Shown piece by piece: positions 1 through 12,271 of a DNA stretch of 64,000 bases (the first letter of the stretch is position 1; the number at the start of each line of letters is the position of its first letter). Both the position numbers and the translations under genes were made by a program. The stretch is from Acanthococcus lagerstroemiae (taxonomy: Eukaryota > Arthropoda > Insecta > Hemiptera > Eriococcidae): NCBI GenBank assembly GCA_031841125.1, contig CM063109.1:8222321-8286320 (forward strand), read 5' to 3'. The notes under the pieces are model-generated. The model saw only the letters and a list, made by a program, of their open reading frames with translations. It was not told the DNA's origin and searched no databases.

Positions 1-3000
1 GCGAAATGATCTCCTCTTTCGAAAGTGTCGACCGGTTTCGCTGTAGCGGCCCCCAATCCAAAGATTTTTGCATTTTATTAGTTCGCCCCAGAGAAATTAG
101 CGATTTTGAAAACGTCAATTGGTGTCTGAGAAATAGCATATTCAACTCGTTGAAGGCGCCTCCACTTTTTCTGATTTTCCATTCACGCCTTCGGCTCGTT
201 GAATATGCAAGCCAACATACACCAAATGACGTTTTCGAAGTCGCTTTTTTCTCTGGGGCGAACTAATACAACGCGAAAATCTCCGGACTGGGGATAGCTA
301 GAGGAAAACGGTTTGAAATTTTGAGAGCGAAATGATCTCCTCTTTCGAAAGTGTCAACCCGTTTCGCTGTAGCGGCCCCCAATCCAAAGATATTTGCATT
401 TTATTAGTTCGCCCCAGGAAATTGAAGATTTCGGAAACGTCAATTGCCGTATGTGAAATAACATAATCGATACTTTGAAGGAGTCGCAGTAATTATTCGA
501 ATTTCGGAACATGCTGGTAATGCCTTCAGTATGTCGATTATGCAACGCAACCTACACGAATCGACGTTTTCGAAATCGCTAATTTCTCTGGGGCGAACCA
601 ATAAAACGCGAAAATCTCCGGACTGGGGATAGCTAGAGGAATATTGTTTGAAATTTTGAGAGCGAAATGATCTCCTCTTTCGAAAGTGTCGACCGGTTTC
701 GCTGTAGCGGCCCCCAATCCAAAGATTTTTGCATTTTATTAGTTCGCCCCAGAGAAATTAGCGATTTTGAAAACGTCAATTGGTGTCTGAGAAATAGCAT
801 ATTCAACTCGTTGAAGGCGCCTCCACTTTTTCTGATTTTCCATTCACGCCTTCGGCTCGTTGAATATGCAAGCCAACATACACCAAATGACGTTTTCGAA
901 GTCGCTTTTTTCTCTGGGGCGAACTAATACAACGCGAAAATCTCCGGACTGGGGATAGCTAGAGGAAAACGGTTTGAAATTTTGAGAGCGAAATGATCTC
1001 CTCTTTCGAAAGTGTCAACCCGTTTCGCTGTAGCGGCCCCCAATCCAAAGATTTTTGCATTTTATTAGTTCGCCCCAGAGAAATTAGCGATTTTGAAAAC
1101 GTCAATTGGTGTCTGAGAAATAGCATCTTCAACTCGTTGAACGCGCCTCCACTTTTTCTGATTTTCCATTCACGCCTTCGGCTCGTTGAATATGCAAGCC
1201 AACATACACCAATTGAAGTTTTCGAAGTAACTAATAAAACGCGAAAATCTCCGGACTGGGGATAGCTAGAGGAAAACGGTTTGAAATTTTGAGAGCGAAA
1301 TGATCTCCTCTTTCGAAAGTGTCAGTTTCGCTGTAGCGGCCCCCAATCCAAAGATTTTTGCATTTTATTAGTTCGCCCCAGGAAATTGAAGATTTCGGAA
1401 ACGTCAATTGGCGTATGTGAAATAGCATAATCGATACTTTGAAGGAGTCGCAGTATTAATTCGAATTTCGGAACATGCTGGTAATGCCTTCAGTATGTCG
1501 ATTATGCAACGCAACCTACACGAATCGACGTTTTCGAAATCGCTAATTTCTCTGGGGCGAACCAATAAAACGCGAAAATCTCCGGACTGGGGATAGCTAG
1601 AGGAAAATTGTTTGAAATTTTGAGAGCGAAATGATCTCCTCTTTCGAAAGTGTCGACCGGTTTCGCTGTAGCGGCCCCCAATCCAAAGATTTTTGCATTT
1701 TATTAGTTCGCCCCAGAGAAATTAGCGATTTTGAAAACGTCAATTGGTGTCTGAGAAATAGCATATTCAACTCGTTGAAGGCGCCTCCACTTTTTCTGAT
1801 TTTCCATTCACGCCTTCGGCTCGTTGAATATGCAAGCCAACATACACCAAATGACGATTTCGAAGTCGCTTTTTTCTCTGGGGCGAACTAATACAACGCG
1901 AAAATCTCCGGACTGGGGATAGCTAGAGGAAAACGGTTTGAAATTTTGAGAGCGAAATGATCTCCTCTTTCGAAAGTGTCAACCCGTTTCGCTGTAGCGG
2001 CCCCCAATCCAAAGATTTTTGCATTTTATTAGTTCGCCCCAGGAAATTGAAGATTTCGGAAACGTCAATTGCCGTATGTGAAATAACATAATCGATACTT
2101 TGAAGGAGTCGCAGTAATTATTCGAATTTCGGAACATGCTGGTAATGCCTTCAGTATGTCGAATATGCAACTCAACCTACACGAATCGACGTTTTCGAAA
2201 TCGCTTATTTCTCTGGGGCGAACTAATAAAACGCGAAAATCTCCGGACTGGGGATAGCTAGAGGAAAACAGTTTGAAATTTTGAGAGCGAAATGATCTCC
2301 TCTTTCGAAAGTGTCAACCCGTTTCGCAGTAGCGGCCCCCAATCCAAAGATTTTTGCATTTTATTAGTTCGCCCCAGGAAATTGAAGATTTCGGAAACGT
2401 CAATTGGCGTATGTGAAATAGCATAATCGATATTTTGAAGGAGTCGCAGTATTAATTCGAATTTCGGAACATGCTGGTAATGCCTTCAGTATGTCGATTA
2501 TGCAACTCAACCTACATGAATCGACGTTTTCGAAATCGCTTATTTCTCTGGGGCGAACTAATAAAACGCGAAAATCTCCGGACTGGGGATAGCTAGAGGA
2601 AAATTGTTTGAAATTTTGAGAGCGAAATGATCTCCTCTTTCGAAAGTGTCGACCAGTTTCGCTGTAGCGGCCCCCAATCCAAAGATTTTTGCATTTTATT
2701 AGTTCGCCCCAGAGAAATTAGCGATTTTGAAAACGTCAATTGGTGTCTGAGAAATAGCATATTCAACTCGTTGAAGGCGCCTCCACTTTTTCTGATTTTC
2801 CATTCACGCCTTCGGCTCGTTGAATATGCAAGCCAACATACACCAAATGACGTTTTCGAAGTCGCTTTTTTCTCTGGGGCGAACTAATACAACGCGAAAA
2901 TCTCCGGACTGGGGATAGCTAGAGGAAAACGGTTTGAAATTTTGAGAGCGAAATGATCTCCTCTTTCGAAAGTGTCAACCCGTTTCGCTGTAGCGGCCCC

Positions 3001-6000
3001 CAATCCAAAGATTTTTGCATTTTATTAGTTCGCCCCAGGAAATTGAAGATTTCGGAAACGTCAATTGCCGTATGTGAAATAACATAATCGATACTTTGAA
3101 GGAGTCGCAGTAATTATTCGAATTTCGGAACATGCTGGTAATGCCTTCAGTATGTCGAATATGCAACTCAACCTACACGAATCGACGTTTTCGAAATCGC
3201 TTATTTCTCTGGGGCGAACTAATAAAACGCGAAAATCTCCGGACTGGGGATAGCTAGAGGAAAACAGTTTGAAATTTTGAGAGCGAAATGATCTCCTCTT
3301 TCGAAAGTGTCAACCCGTTTCGCAGTAGCGGCCCCCAATCCAAAGATTTTTGCATTTTATTAGTTCGCCCCAGGAAATTGAAGATTTCGGAAACGTCAAT
3401 TGGCGTATGTGAAATAGCATAATCGATATTTTGAAGGAGTCGCAGTATTAATTCGAATTTCGGAACATGCTGGTAATGCCTTCAGTATGTCGATTATGCA
3501 ACTCAACCTACATGAATCGACGTTTTCGAAATCGCTTATTTCTCTGGGGCGAACTAATAAAACGCGAAAATCTCCGGACTGGGGATAGCTAGAGGAAAAT
3601 TGTTTGAAATTTTGAGAGCGAAATGATCTCCTCTTTCGAAAGTGTCGACCAGTTTCGCTGTAGCGGCCCCCAATCCAAAGATTTTTGCATTTTATTAGTT
3701 CGCCCCAGAGAAATTAGCGATTTTGAAAACGTCAATTGGTGTCTGAGAAATAGCATATTCAACTCGTTGAAGGCGCCTCCACTTTTTCTGATTTTCCATT
3801 CACGCCTTCGGCTCGTTGAATATGCAAGCCAACATACACCAAATGACGTTTTCGAAGTCGCTTTTTTCTCTGGGGCGAACTAATACAACGCGAAAATCTC
3901 CGGACTGGGGATAGCTAGAGGAAAACGGTTTGAAATTTTGAGAGCGAAATGATCTCCTCTTTCGAAAGTGTCAACCCGTTTCGCTGTAGCGGCCCCCAAT
4001 CCAAAGATTTTTGCATTTTATTAGTTCGCCCCAGGAAATTGAAGATTTCGGAAACGTCAATTGCCGTATGTGAAATAACATAATCGATACTTTGAAGGAG
4101 TCGCAGTAATTATTCGAATTTCGGAACATGCTGGTAATGCCTTCAGTATGTCGAATATGCAACTCAACCTACACGAATCGACGTTTTCGAAATCGCTTAT
4201 TTCTCTGGGGCGAACTAATAAAACGCGAAAATCTCCGAACTGGGGATAGCTAGAGGAAAACGGTTTGAAATTTTGAGAGCGAAATGATCTCTTTCGAAAG
4301 TTTCAACCCGTTTCGCTGTAGCGGCCCCCAATCCAAAGATTTTTGCATTTTATTAGTTCGCCCCAGAGAAATTAGCGATTTTGAAAACGTCAATTGGTGT
4401 CTGAGAAATAGCATATTCAACTCGTTGAAGGCGCCTCCACTTTTTCTGATTTTCCATTCACGCCTTCGGCTCGTTGAATATGCAAGCCAACATACACCAA
4501 ATGACGATTTCGAAGTCGCTTTTTTCTCTGGGGCGAACTAATACAACGCGAAAATCTCCGGACTGGGGATAGCTAGAGGAAAACGGTTTGAAATTTTGAG
4601 AGCGAAATGATCTCCTCTTTCGAAAGTGTCAACCCGTTTCGCTGTAGCGGCCCCCAATCCAAAGATTTTTGCATTTTATTAGTTCGCCCCAGGAAATTGA
4701 AGATTTCGGAAACGTCAATTGCCGTATGTGAAATAACATAATCGATACTTTGAAGGAGTCGCAGTAATTATTCGAATTTCGGAACATGCTGGTAATGCCT
4801 TCAGTATGTCGAATATGCAACTCAACCTACACGAATCGACGTTTTCGAAATCGCTTATTTCTCTGGGGCGAACTAATAAAACGCGAAAATCTCCGGACTG
4901 GGGATAGCTAGAGGAAAACAGTTTGAAATTTTGAGAGCGAAATGATCTCCTCTTTCGAAAGTGTCAACCCGTTTCGCAGTAGCGGCCCCCAATCCAAAGA
5001 TTTTTGCATTTTATTAGTTCGCCCCAGGAAATTGAAGATTTCGGAAACGTCAATTGGCGTATGTGAAATAGCATAATCGATATTTTGAAGGAGTCGCAGT
5101 ATTAATTCGAATTTCGGAACATGCTGGTAATGCCTTCAGTATGTCGATTATGCAACTCAACCTACATGAATCGACGTTTTCGAAATCGCTTATTTCTCTG
5201 GGGCGAACTAATAAAACGCGAAAATCTCCGGACTGGGGATAGCTAGAGGAAAATTGTTTGAAATTTTGAGAGCGAAATGATCTCCTCTTTCGAAAGTGTC
5301 GACCAGTTTCGCTGTAGCGGCCCCCAATCCAAAGATTTTTGCATTTTATTAGTTCGCCCCAGAGAAATTAGCGATTTTGAAAACGTCAATTGGTGTCTGA
5401 GAAATAGCATATTCAACTCGTTGAAGGCGCCTCCACTTTTTCTGATTTTCCATTCACGCCTTCGGCTCGTTGAATATGCAAGCCAACATACACCAAATGA
5501 CGTTTTCGAAGTCGCTTTTTTCTCTGGGGCGAACTAATACAACGCGAAAATCTCCGGACTGGGGATAGCTAGAGGAAAACGGTTTGAAATTTTGAGAGCG
5601 AAATGATCTCCTCTTTCGAAAGTGTCAACCCGTTTCGCTGTAGCGGCCCCCAATCCAAAGATTTTTGCATTTTATTAGTTCGCCCCAGGAAATTGAAGAT
5701 TTCGGAAACGTCAATTGCCGTATGTGAAATAACATAATCGATACTTTGAAGGAGTCGCAGTAATTATTCGAATTTCGGAACATGCTGGTAATGCCTTCAG
5801 TATGTCGAATATGCAACTCAACCTACACGAATCGACGTTTTCGAAATCGCTTATTTCTCTGGGGCGAACTAATAAAACGCGAAAATCTCCGAACTGGGGA
5901 TAGCTAGAGGAAAACGGTTTGAAATTTTGAGAGCGAAATGATCTCTTTCGAAAGTTTCAACCCGTTTCGCTGTAGCGGCCCCCAATCCAAAGATTTTTGC

Positions 6001-6930
6001 ATTTTATTAGTTCGCCCCAGAGAAATTAGCGATTTTGAAAACGTCAATTGGTGTCTGAGAAATAGCATATTCAACTCGTTGAACGCGCCTCCACTTTTTC
6101 TGATTTTCCATTCACGCCTTCGGCTCGTTGAATATGCAAGCCAACATACACCAATTGAAGTTTTCGAAGTCGCTTTTTTTTCCGGGGCGAACTAATAAAA
6201 CGCGAAAATCTCCGGACTGGGGATAGCTAGAGGAAAACGGTTTGAAATTTTGAGAGCGAAATGATCTCCTCTTTCGAAAGTGTCAACCCGTTTCGCTGTA
6301 GCGGCCCCCAATCCAAAGATTTTTGCATTTTATTAGTTCGCCCCAGGAAATTGAAGATTTCGGAAACGTCAATTGGCGTATGTGAAATAGCATAATCGAT
6401 ACTTTGAAGGAGTCGCAGTATTAATTCGAATTTCGGAACATGCTGGTAATGCCTTCAGTATGTCGATTATGCAACGCAACCTACACGAATCGACGTTTTC
6501 GAAATCGCTAATTTCTCTGGGGCGAACCAATAAAACGCGAAAATCTCCGGACAGGGGATAGCTAGAGGAAAACAGTTTGAAATTTTGAGAGCGAAATGAT
6601 CTCCTCTTTCGAAAGTGTCAACCCGTTTCGCAGTAGCGGCCCCCAATCCAAAGATTTTTGCATTTTATTAGTTCGCCCCAGGAAATTGAAGATTTCGGAA
6701 ACGTCAATTGGCGTATGTGAAATAGCATAATCGATACTTTGAAGGAGTCGCAGTATCAATTCGAATTTCGGAACATGCTGGTAATGCCTTCAGTATGTCG
6801 AATATGCAACTCAACCTCCACGAATCGACGTTTTCGAAATCGCTAATTTCTCTGGGGCGAACTAATAAAACGCGAAAATCTCCGGACTGGGGATACCTAG
6901 AGGAAAACAGTTTGAAATTTTGAGTGCAAA
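1..6930. repeat. Satellite array with higher-order repeats
   Basis: Tandem monomers can be phased on the motif atgatctcctctttcgaaag at 6, 332, 667, 993, 1300, 1631, 1957, 2292 and 2627, giving spacings of about 326 and 335 bp. Two monomer classes alternate. Type A carries gcgcctccactttttctg in its middle; type B carries ggagtcgcagtaattattcg. Blocks starting at 1631, 2627 and 3623 are near copies with a 996-bp period (A-B-B'), and shorter A-B blocks of 661 bp start at 6, 3623 and 5277. Blocks 3623-5276 and 5277-6930 repeat the same five-monomer order, a second-level unit of about 1,654 bp. The ~86-codon open frames in type A are chance frames. Such organisation is known from centromeric or heterochromatic satellites; a centromeric role here is only inference. 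Confidence 0.97.
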
Positions 6931-7735
6931 TTGATCTCCTTTTTCGAAAGTGTCAACCCGTTTCGCTATAGCTGTCTCCAATCCAAAGATTTTTGCATTT
7001 TATAAGTTCGCCCCAGAGAAATTAGCGATTTTGAAAACGTCAATTGGCATCTGAGAAATAGAATATTCAACTCGTTGAAGGCGCCACCACTTTTTCAAAT
7101 ATTCCATTCACGCCTTCTGCACTTCGAATATTGAGGCCAACATACACCAATTGACGTTTTCGAGGTCCCTTTTTTCTCTGGGGCGAACTAATAAAACGCG
7201 AATATCTCCAGACTGGGGATAGCTAGAGGAAAACGGTTTGAAATTTTGAGAGCGAAATGATCTCCTCTTTTGAAAGTGTCAACCCATTTCGTTGTAACTG
7301 CCTCCAATACAAAGATTTTCGGAATATAATTGTTCGCCCCAGAGAAATTAGCGATATCCAAAACGTCAATTGTCGTTTGAGTAATAGCATATCTAACTCT
7401 TTGAAGGCGCCTGCACTTTTTCTGATTTTACATTCACGCCTTCGGCACGTCGAATATCTGGGGCGAACTAATAAAACGCGAAAATCTCCGGACTGGGGAT
7501 AGCTAGAGGAAAACGGTTTCAAGTTTTGAGAGCGGAATGATCTCCTCTTTCGATAGTGTCAACCCGTTTCGTTCTAGCGGTCTCCAATCCACAGATTTTC
7601 GCACTTTGTTAGTTCGCCCCAGAGTAATTAGCGATTTCAAAAACGTCAATTTGGTGTATGTTGGGTTGCATGTTCGACGTACTGAAGGCATGAATGGAAT
7701 ATTCGAAAAAGTGGATGCGCCTTCAATGAGTTGAA
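6931..7735. repeat. Diverged edge monomers of the satellite
   Basis: At least two further monomers (phase points near 7257 and 7537) keep the phase motif and the ctggggcgaactaataaaacg arm. They carry many substitutions and a large deletion around 7460 that removes part of the middle. Divergence rising toward an array edge is the expected pattern when recombination homogenises the interior but not the margin. Recognisable similarity ends near 7735. Confidence 0.9.
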
Positions 7736-9528
7736 TATGTTAAATAAAATTCTTCACGATTAGGTTCCCTCCAAGAAACTCAAACGGGCTGGGGTAAGGT
7801 AGGTAATATAACTAACTACTATATACGTAGAAGCCACATTTTGAATGTTAGTTGCAGTATCATCCAGTTTCTTCCTTTTTGAAAGGTGGGGCCGCTATCT
7901 TCAAGATTCAAACATGAACTCGTAAACTGTAACGGATTTAACTGGGCAGTAGATAAACGTTTGCTGACTGCCCCCAAGGCCTCTTCCGGGCCCCGCTTGT
8001 GGGGAAACAAAATGAACTATCAAATTCTTACATACTCTTCATTGCTACTTACTCACTGAACTGCTTCCTGGATCCGCCAGTGGGAAGAAACAAAGATAGG
8101 TTCAAAGCTTTTAAACATCATCACTCTTCATAACCGCTTCCTCTATACAAATTGTGTCCATCTGCATTTACCCCGAAGAGACGTCTTAAGGGGCTGGGGG
8201 CATGTGGCCCTAATACCTGCCTGCAGCAAGTACCTATTTCCTATTAGTATAAATATTATATCTTCTACATAAATCGTTCCTGAGGGGCCGTGGGGAAGTT
8301 GATTTCAAAATGCAGGAAATGAAAAATCAGCACTTCTAGCGAACCGGTTTGAAATTTTGGTGAGAGGAGTTCATTTCTGACAACTTTGCGTTTTCACCTA
8401 AAAAAGCTCATTTTTCTCAAGAACCATGAGAGATAGAGAAAAACTGAGAAAATTTTGCTGCTCTCGCCAGAGAAGTTCCAGCTTTTCATTACCTTCAATT
8501 TGATAGTATATATGTCAGGGTTCTGACTAAGATTTCATTTTCGCCTTCACATCTGCACATTTTCAAAAAAATTTCGTAGCGCCTTCAACACGTTGAATAT
8601 GCAACATAATATACACCAATTGACATTTTCCCAAGGTCTCATTTTCTGGCCGAAAAACGGGCCTATCTTTGGAATAAAGATGAACGGAGCACGTTCATCA
8701 CAACACTTTTGAAGCATTCGTGTGATTCGTATCCAAACAATCCTCGTCACTCGAACACATCCGAATTTAATATTCTTGATAAACTTGGATACGGCGATCT
8801 TTCGCCTTCTGGATATTTGCCGAATAATGCTGTCGTGTATTTCGGTCAACAGTATTCTTCTGGCACCCACCACGATTATAAGAACCTCGTCATCATCATC
8901 ATCATCTCCTTCCACTGTGCTCTCATCTGAAAAATGAAACTAAGCACCCAATTCAGTAGAACTGGTTTCGTAAAAAGAAGAAAAATGCATACACTCTCGG
9001 AAATCTAAAATTTGGTACAGTTTGTGAGTTGGACATATTAATTAATGCATTAAAAATCACTCAGAACCCGAGTTGACCAACACATCCGAGAGGGTTGAGT
9101 AGTCCACTCGTCTAAATTTGAGAATTTCTCGTTTAAATTCATACATATTGAATTTATCGAGCAAAATTTTAAACAAAAAATGCACCCGTATTAATTTTAG
9201 TGAAGGGTTTTCTTTGAAAAATTTTCATAAATACTTTAGAAATGTTAGAGAAAAGAGGTGAAGGACTTGAGAGTAACTTTTCAAGCTACCATGCATTAAC
9301 ACAGGCCTGATGGGAGAAACCGTTGTCATTCTGACACTATCCCAAGGTCACAAAGTTCTATAACTAGGGGGTTGCTAATTACCCTGAGTTTGTATACCTA
9401 CTCCTTCCCACTATCTCCCCCTAAAAGTTCATTCTCACCCGTCCACAAAATCTGGAGAATTTGAACCAATTTAAAGAATCGCCTAGTTCCGCTTTCATTT
9501 TTTATTTTGATAATTGGATCGCCTTTTA
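7736..9528. other. Non-coding AT-rich DNA
   Basis: I see no convincing gene. A short ATC run near 8890-8905 produces an acidic open frame on the minus strand (8547-8915) with no recognisable domain. A fragment related to the left satellite lies inside this stretch and is listed separately. Confidence 0.6.
8335..8645. repeat. Dispersed relative of the left satellite
   Basis: The stretch begins with a variant of the monomer junction (cggtttgaaattttg followed by gagaggagttcattt). It ends with a variant of the arm: gcgccttcaacacgttgaatatg, then caccaattgacattttc. It is a lone, strongly diverged copy outside the array. It may be a decayed monomer or a relative of the element that founded the satellite. 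Confidence 0.55.
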
Positions 9529-9665
9529 ATATATATTTTACTCATTTTAAACACGATATTAGGATTTTAGAGGCTGGAATTGTGACCGACAATGATTTCC
9601 AAACCAGAACTTTAAAAATTTTCCCATGAACCCTCTTCCTATTCAATGAAACAGTTAACGAGTTG
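9529..9665. repeat. 137-bp direct repeat, left copy
   Basis: This copy runs from atatatattttactc to acagttaacgagttg. It is identical over all 137 bases to 13569-13705, and the two copies bracket the gypsy element exactly. It is fused to the truncated integrase end, so the pol frame reads on into it and stops at 9542. Confidence 0.95.
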
Positions 9666-12267
9666 CACCTTAGGCCGAGTAGGATGAGTGGCAGGATAGC
9701 CACCCAGTCAGCCTGAGCGTAGGCCATGATGGCTGCTTTCATGGTGCGATGCCATCTCTCAATTCTGCCGTTCGCCTGTGGGTGATAAGGCGTTGTGCGA
9801 ATGCGTTTGGCCCCGAACATGTTGAGTAGCCTATTGAAGAAATCCGCCTCAAACTGTCTGCCTCGGTCGGTAGTTACTCGTAGTGGCACTCCAAAACGAG
9901 CCACCCAGGTGTTGAGGAAAATCCTGGACACTGCCTCAGCTGTGATTTCGTTCGTTGGTACAGCTTCAGGCCACCTAGACTGGCGGTCGACCATGGTGAC
10001 GATGTAGCGTTTTCCCTGTGCCGGTGGTAATGGTCCCACTATATCGAGGTGCACGTGGTCAAACCTGTTGCTTGGTGGGAAGTTACCAACTGCGCTTCGG
10101 GTATGGCGTGATACCTTGCTCCTCTGGCACTGTACGCACGCTCGTGCCCAGGTCTCGCATTTTTTCTGGATGCCCGGCCACACGTACCTTCTTGAGACCA
10201 TTTTGGCAGTTGCCCGAGGGCCTGCATGTGCAAGGTTATGGACCAACTCAAATGCTGTGCGCCTGTACTGTTTTGGCAAGAATGGTCGAGGCTTCTCGCC
10301 TGAGACGTCACAAAAGATCTCAATACCTTCGCCAGGAACCGTTACCTTCTGCAGCTTGAGTCCTGTAGTATTTGAGTGTAGCAAGTTGAGTAACTCTATA
10401 TCGGTCTCTTGTGTCTTGCACAGTTCTTCATATGGCACCATGGTTGGTACTCCTATTGCGCTAATTCGGGAGAGAGTGTCTGCAGGGATATTCTCGATCC
10501 CTTTTACATGTCGAATCTCCGTCGTGTATTGGGAGATATAGTTCAGTTGTCGCAGGCGGCGCGGTGGGGCGTTTTCAGACTTCTTGGAGAAAGCATACAC
10601 TAGGGGCTTGTGATCTGTATACACCGCAAAATGGCGTCCTTCTAGCTGAGTATGGAAGTGCTTTATTGAGGCGTATATGGCCAGTAGTTCACGGTCATAA
10701 GCACTGTATTTCCCCTCGGTGGGTGATAACTTTCTCGAGTAGAAGGCCAAAGGTTCTATTTGCGCATCTATCACCTGGTGGAGCGCTGCGCCAATAGCTG
10801 TGTCCGATGCGTCTGTACACAATGTGATCTCCGCTTCTTCTTTGGGGTGTGCCAGCATAGTGGAGTTGGCGAGTGCCTGTTTAAACTGTTCGAATGCTCC
10901 CTCTGCGTCTTCTGTCCACTCCAATGGCGTGTGATCACGTTTCCTGTTTGATTTTATGATTGCCTGTAGCCTCCGCTGTATGTCTGCTGCCTGAGGGATG
11001 TTCCGTCTGTAGTAGTTGGCCATTCCTAGGAATCTGCGTAGGCCTTGTACATCTAAGGGCTTGTTGTATTCTAGGATCGGTTGCACCCTTTCGGGTAGCG
11101 GGCGGATGCCCTTCTCATCGACCATGTAGCCCAGGAACGGGATTTCTGTGCAAGCATAGGTACATTTGCTGACATTCAAAGTTAGGCCAGCCTGATCCAG
11201 TCTTCTGAGCACCCTGCGCACGTCCCTTTCATGTTGTTCAGCGTTCTCCGATGCGATAAGGATGTCATCCAGGTACGCATATGCAAAGTCTAGCCCGCGC
11301 AGGACCCCATGTATGAACCGCTGGAACGTTTGAGCTGCGTTCTTCCGTCCATTTGGCATGACCAGGTATTCATACAACCCTAGGGGCGTTATAATGGCTG
11401 TCTTCTCGACATCTGCTTCTGCCATGGGGATGTGGTAGTACGCCTTTTCCATGTCCAGTGTGGTAAAAATCTTGGTGCCGGCCAGCTGCTGGTTGAAATC
11501 TAGGATGTTTGGCACCGGGTATTTGTCAGGCTTTGTTTGAGCGTTAAGCGCCCTGTAGTCCCCGCATAAGCGCCACTCCCCGGTACCCTTCTTTGGCCGC
11601 ATGGTGATTGGTGAAGCCCATGCGCCCTTGCCTGGCCGCAGCCGGCCCTTCTCCATCTCCTCTTCGAGGATCTTACGGAGTGCTCGTAGTTTGTCTGGTG
11701 CCAGTCGCCTTGCTCGCTGTGCCACCGGTTGCCCTTTGGACTCAATGATGTGTGAGGTACCAGTGACAATTCTGCACCTGCGCTCGTTGCCTGGCTGTAC
11801 TAGGGTAGGCGTATCAGCTAAAATTCGCGCGAACTCGCTGGCGTGGTTAACTGCAAAAACGCCCGGGTAGTGGATTGCTCGGATGACGCCGTTTTTCCGC
11901 AGCAGAGTGACTCTGTCGGTGAGGCACCTATTTCGTAAATCAACCAGTAGTGCGAAGTGTTCGATCAGGTCTGCCCCGATGATGGGGTATGTTACATCAG
12001 CGACTATAAATGCCCACTTGAATGCTCGGCGTAATCTCAAATCCAAGGTCACCTGCTTCCGGCCGTACGTATTAATTGGTGTGCCGTTGGCTGCATACAG
12101 CTTGTAAGCGCTGGGGGTTGGTCGCCTTCCCCGCGTCACTGGGAGCACCGACACGTCCGCACCCGTGTCGATGAGGTAGTACTGCTTTGTTTTCGGGTCA
12201 CGGATGAATAAGCGCCGGGAGGTTGTTTCGGCGTCTCCAGCGGCGCTCTGGGACGCGCCTACTTGTT
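9542..12267 (-). CDS. Gypsy Pol polyprotein (3'-truncated)
   Basis: The frame has no clear start codon of its own. It is read in the -1 frame relative to gag and follows the gag stop immediately. Order of domains: aspartic protease with the DTGA active site (12158-12169); reverse transcriptase with YLDD inside YAYLDDILIASE; RNase H (TDASDTAIGAALHQ and YTDHKPLVYAF); integrase zinc finger (H, H then CVQC); integrase core with HLDIVGPL, VTTDRGRQFE and PYHPQANGRIERW, giving the D, D, E triad. The usual C-terminal part is missing. After LLGLR the frame runs into the 137-bp host repeat and stops about 41 codons later. One oddity is RT motif MPNGRKNAAQTF, where this family normally has MPFG. Element-encoded enzyme for reverse transcription and integration. 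Confidence 0.95.
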
Positions 12268-12271
12268 TCCC
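12243..12271 (-). promoter_or_regulatory. Probable -1 frameshift site between gag and pol
   Basis: On the minus strand gag ends with the canonical slippery heptamer G GGA AAC (12265-12271) four bases before its TAG stop (12259-12261). A GC-rich hairpin can form just downstream (GGCGC, 8-base loop, GCGCC). Slipping back one base opens the pol frame at exactly this point. Heptamer, stem and -1 frame are seen directly; frameshifting in vivo is inferred. Confidence 0.75.

Noticed and set aside
6..6195. Repeated ~86-codon frames starting MISSFESV in the left array
   Set aside because: They occur only because type A monomers happen to be open; type B monomers and edge copies break the frame, and no splice or promoter context is seen.
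1..7735. CRISPR-like regular spacing
   Set aside because: Units are 326-335 bp with no short repeats and unique spacers, and the DNA is eukaryotic.
8547..8915. Acidic 122-codon minus-strand frame
   Set aside because: The acidic start comes from an ATC microsatellite and the end is satellite-like sequence.
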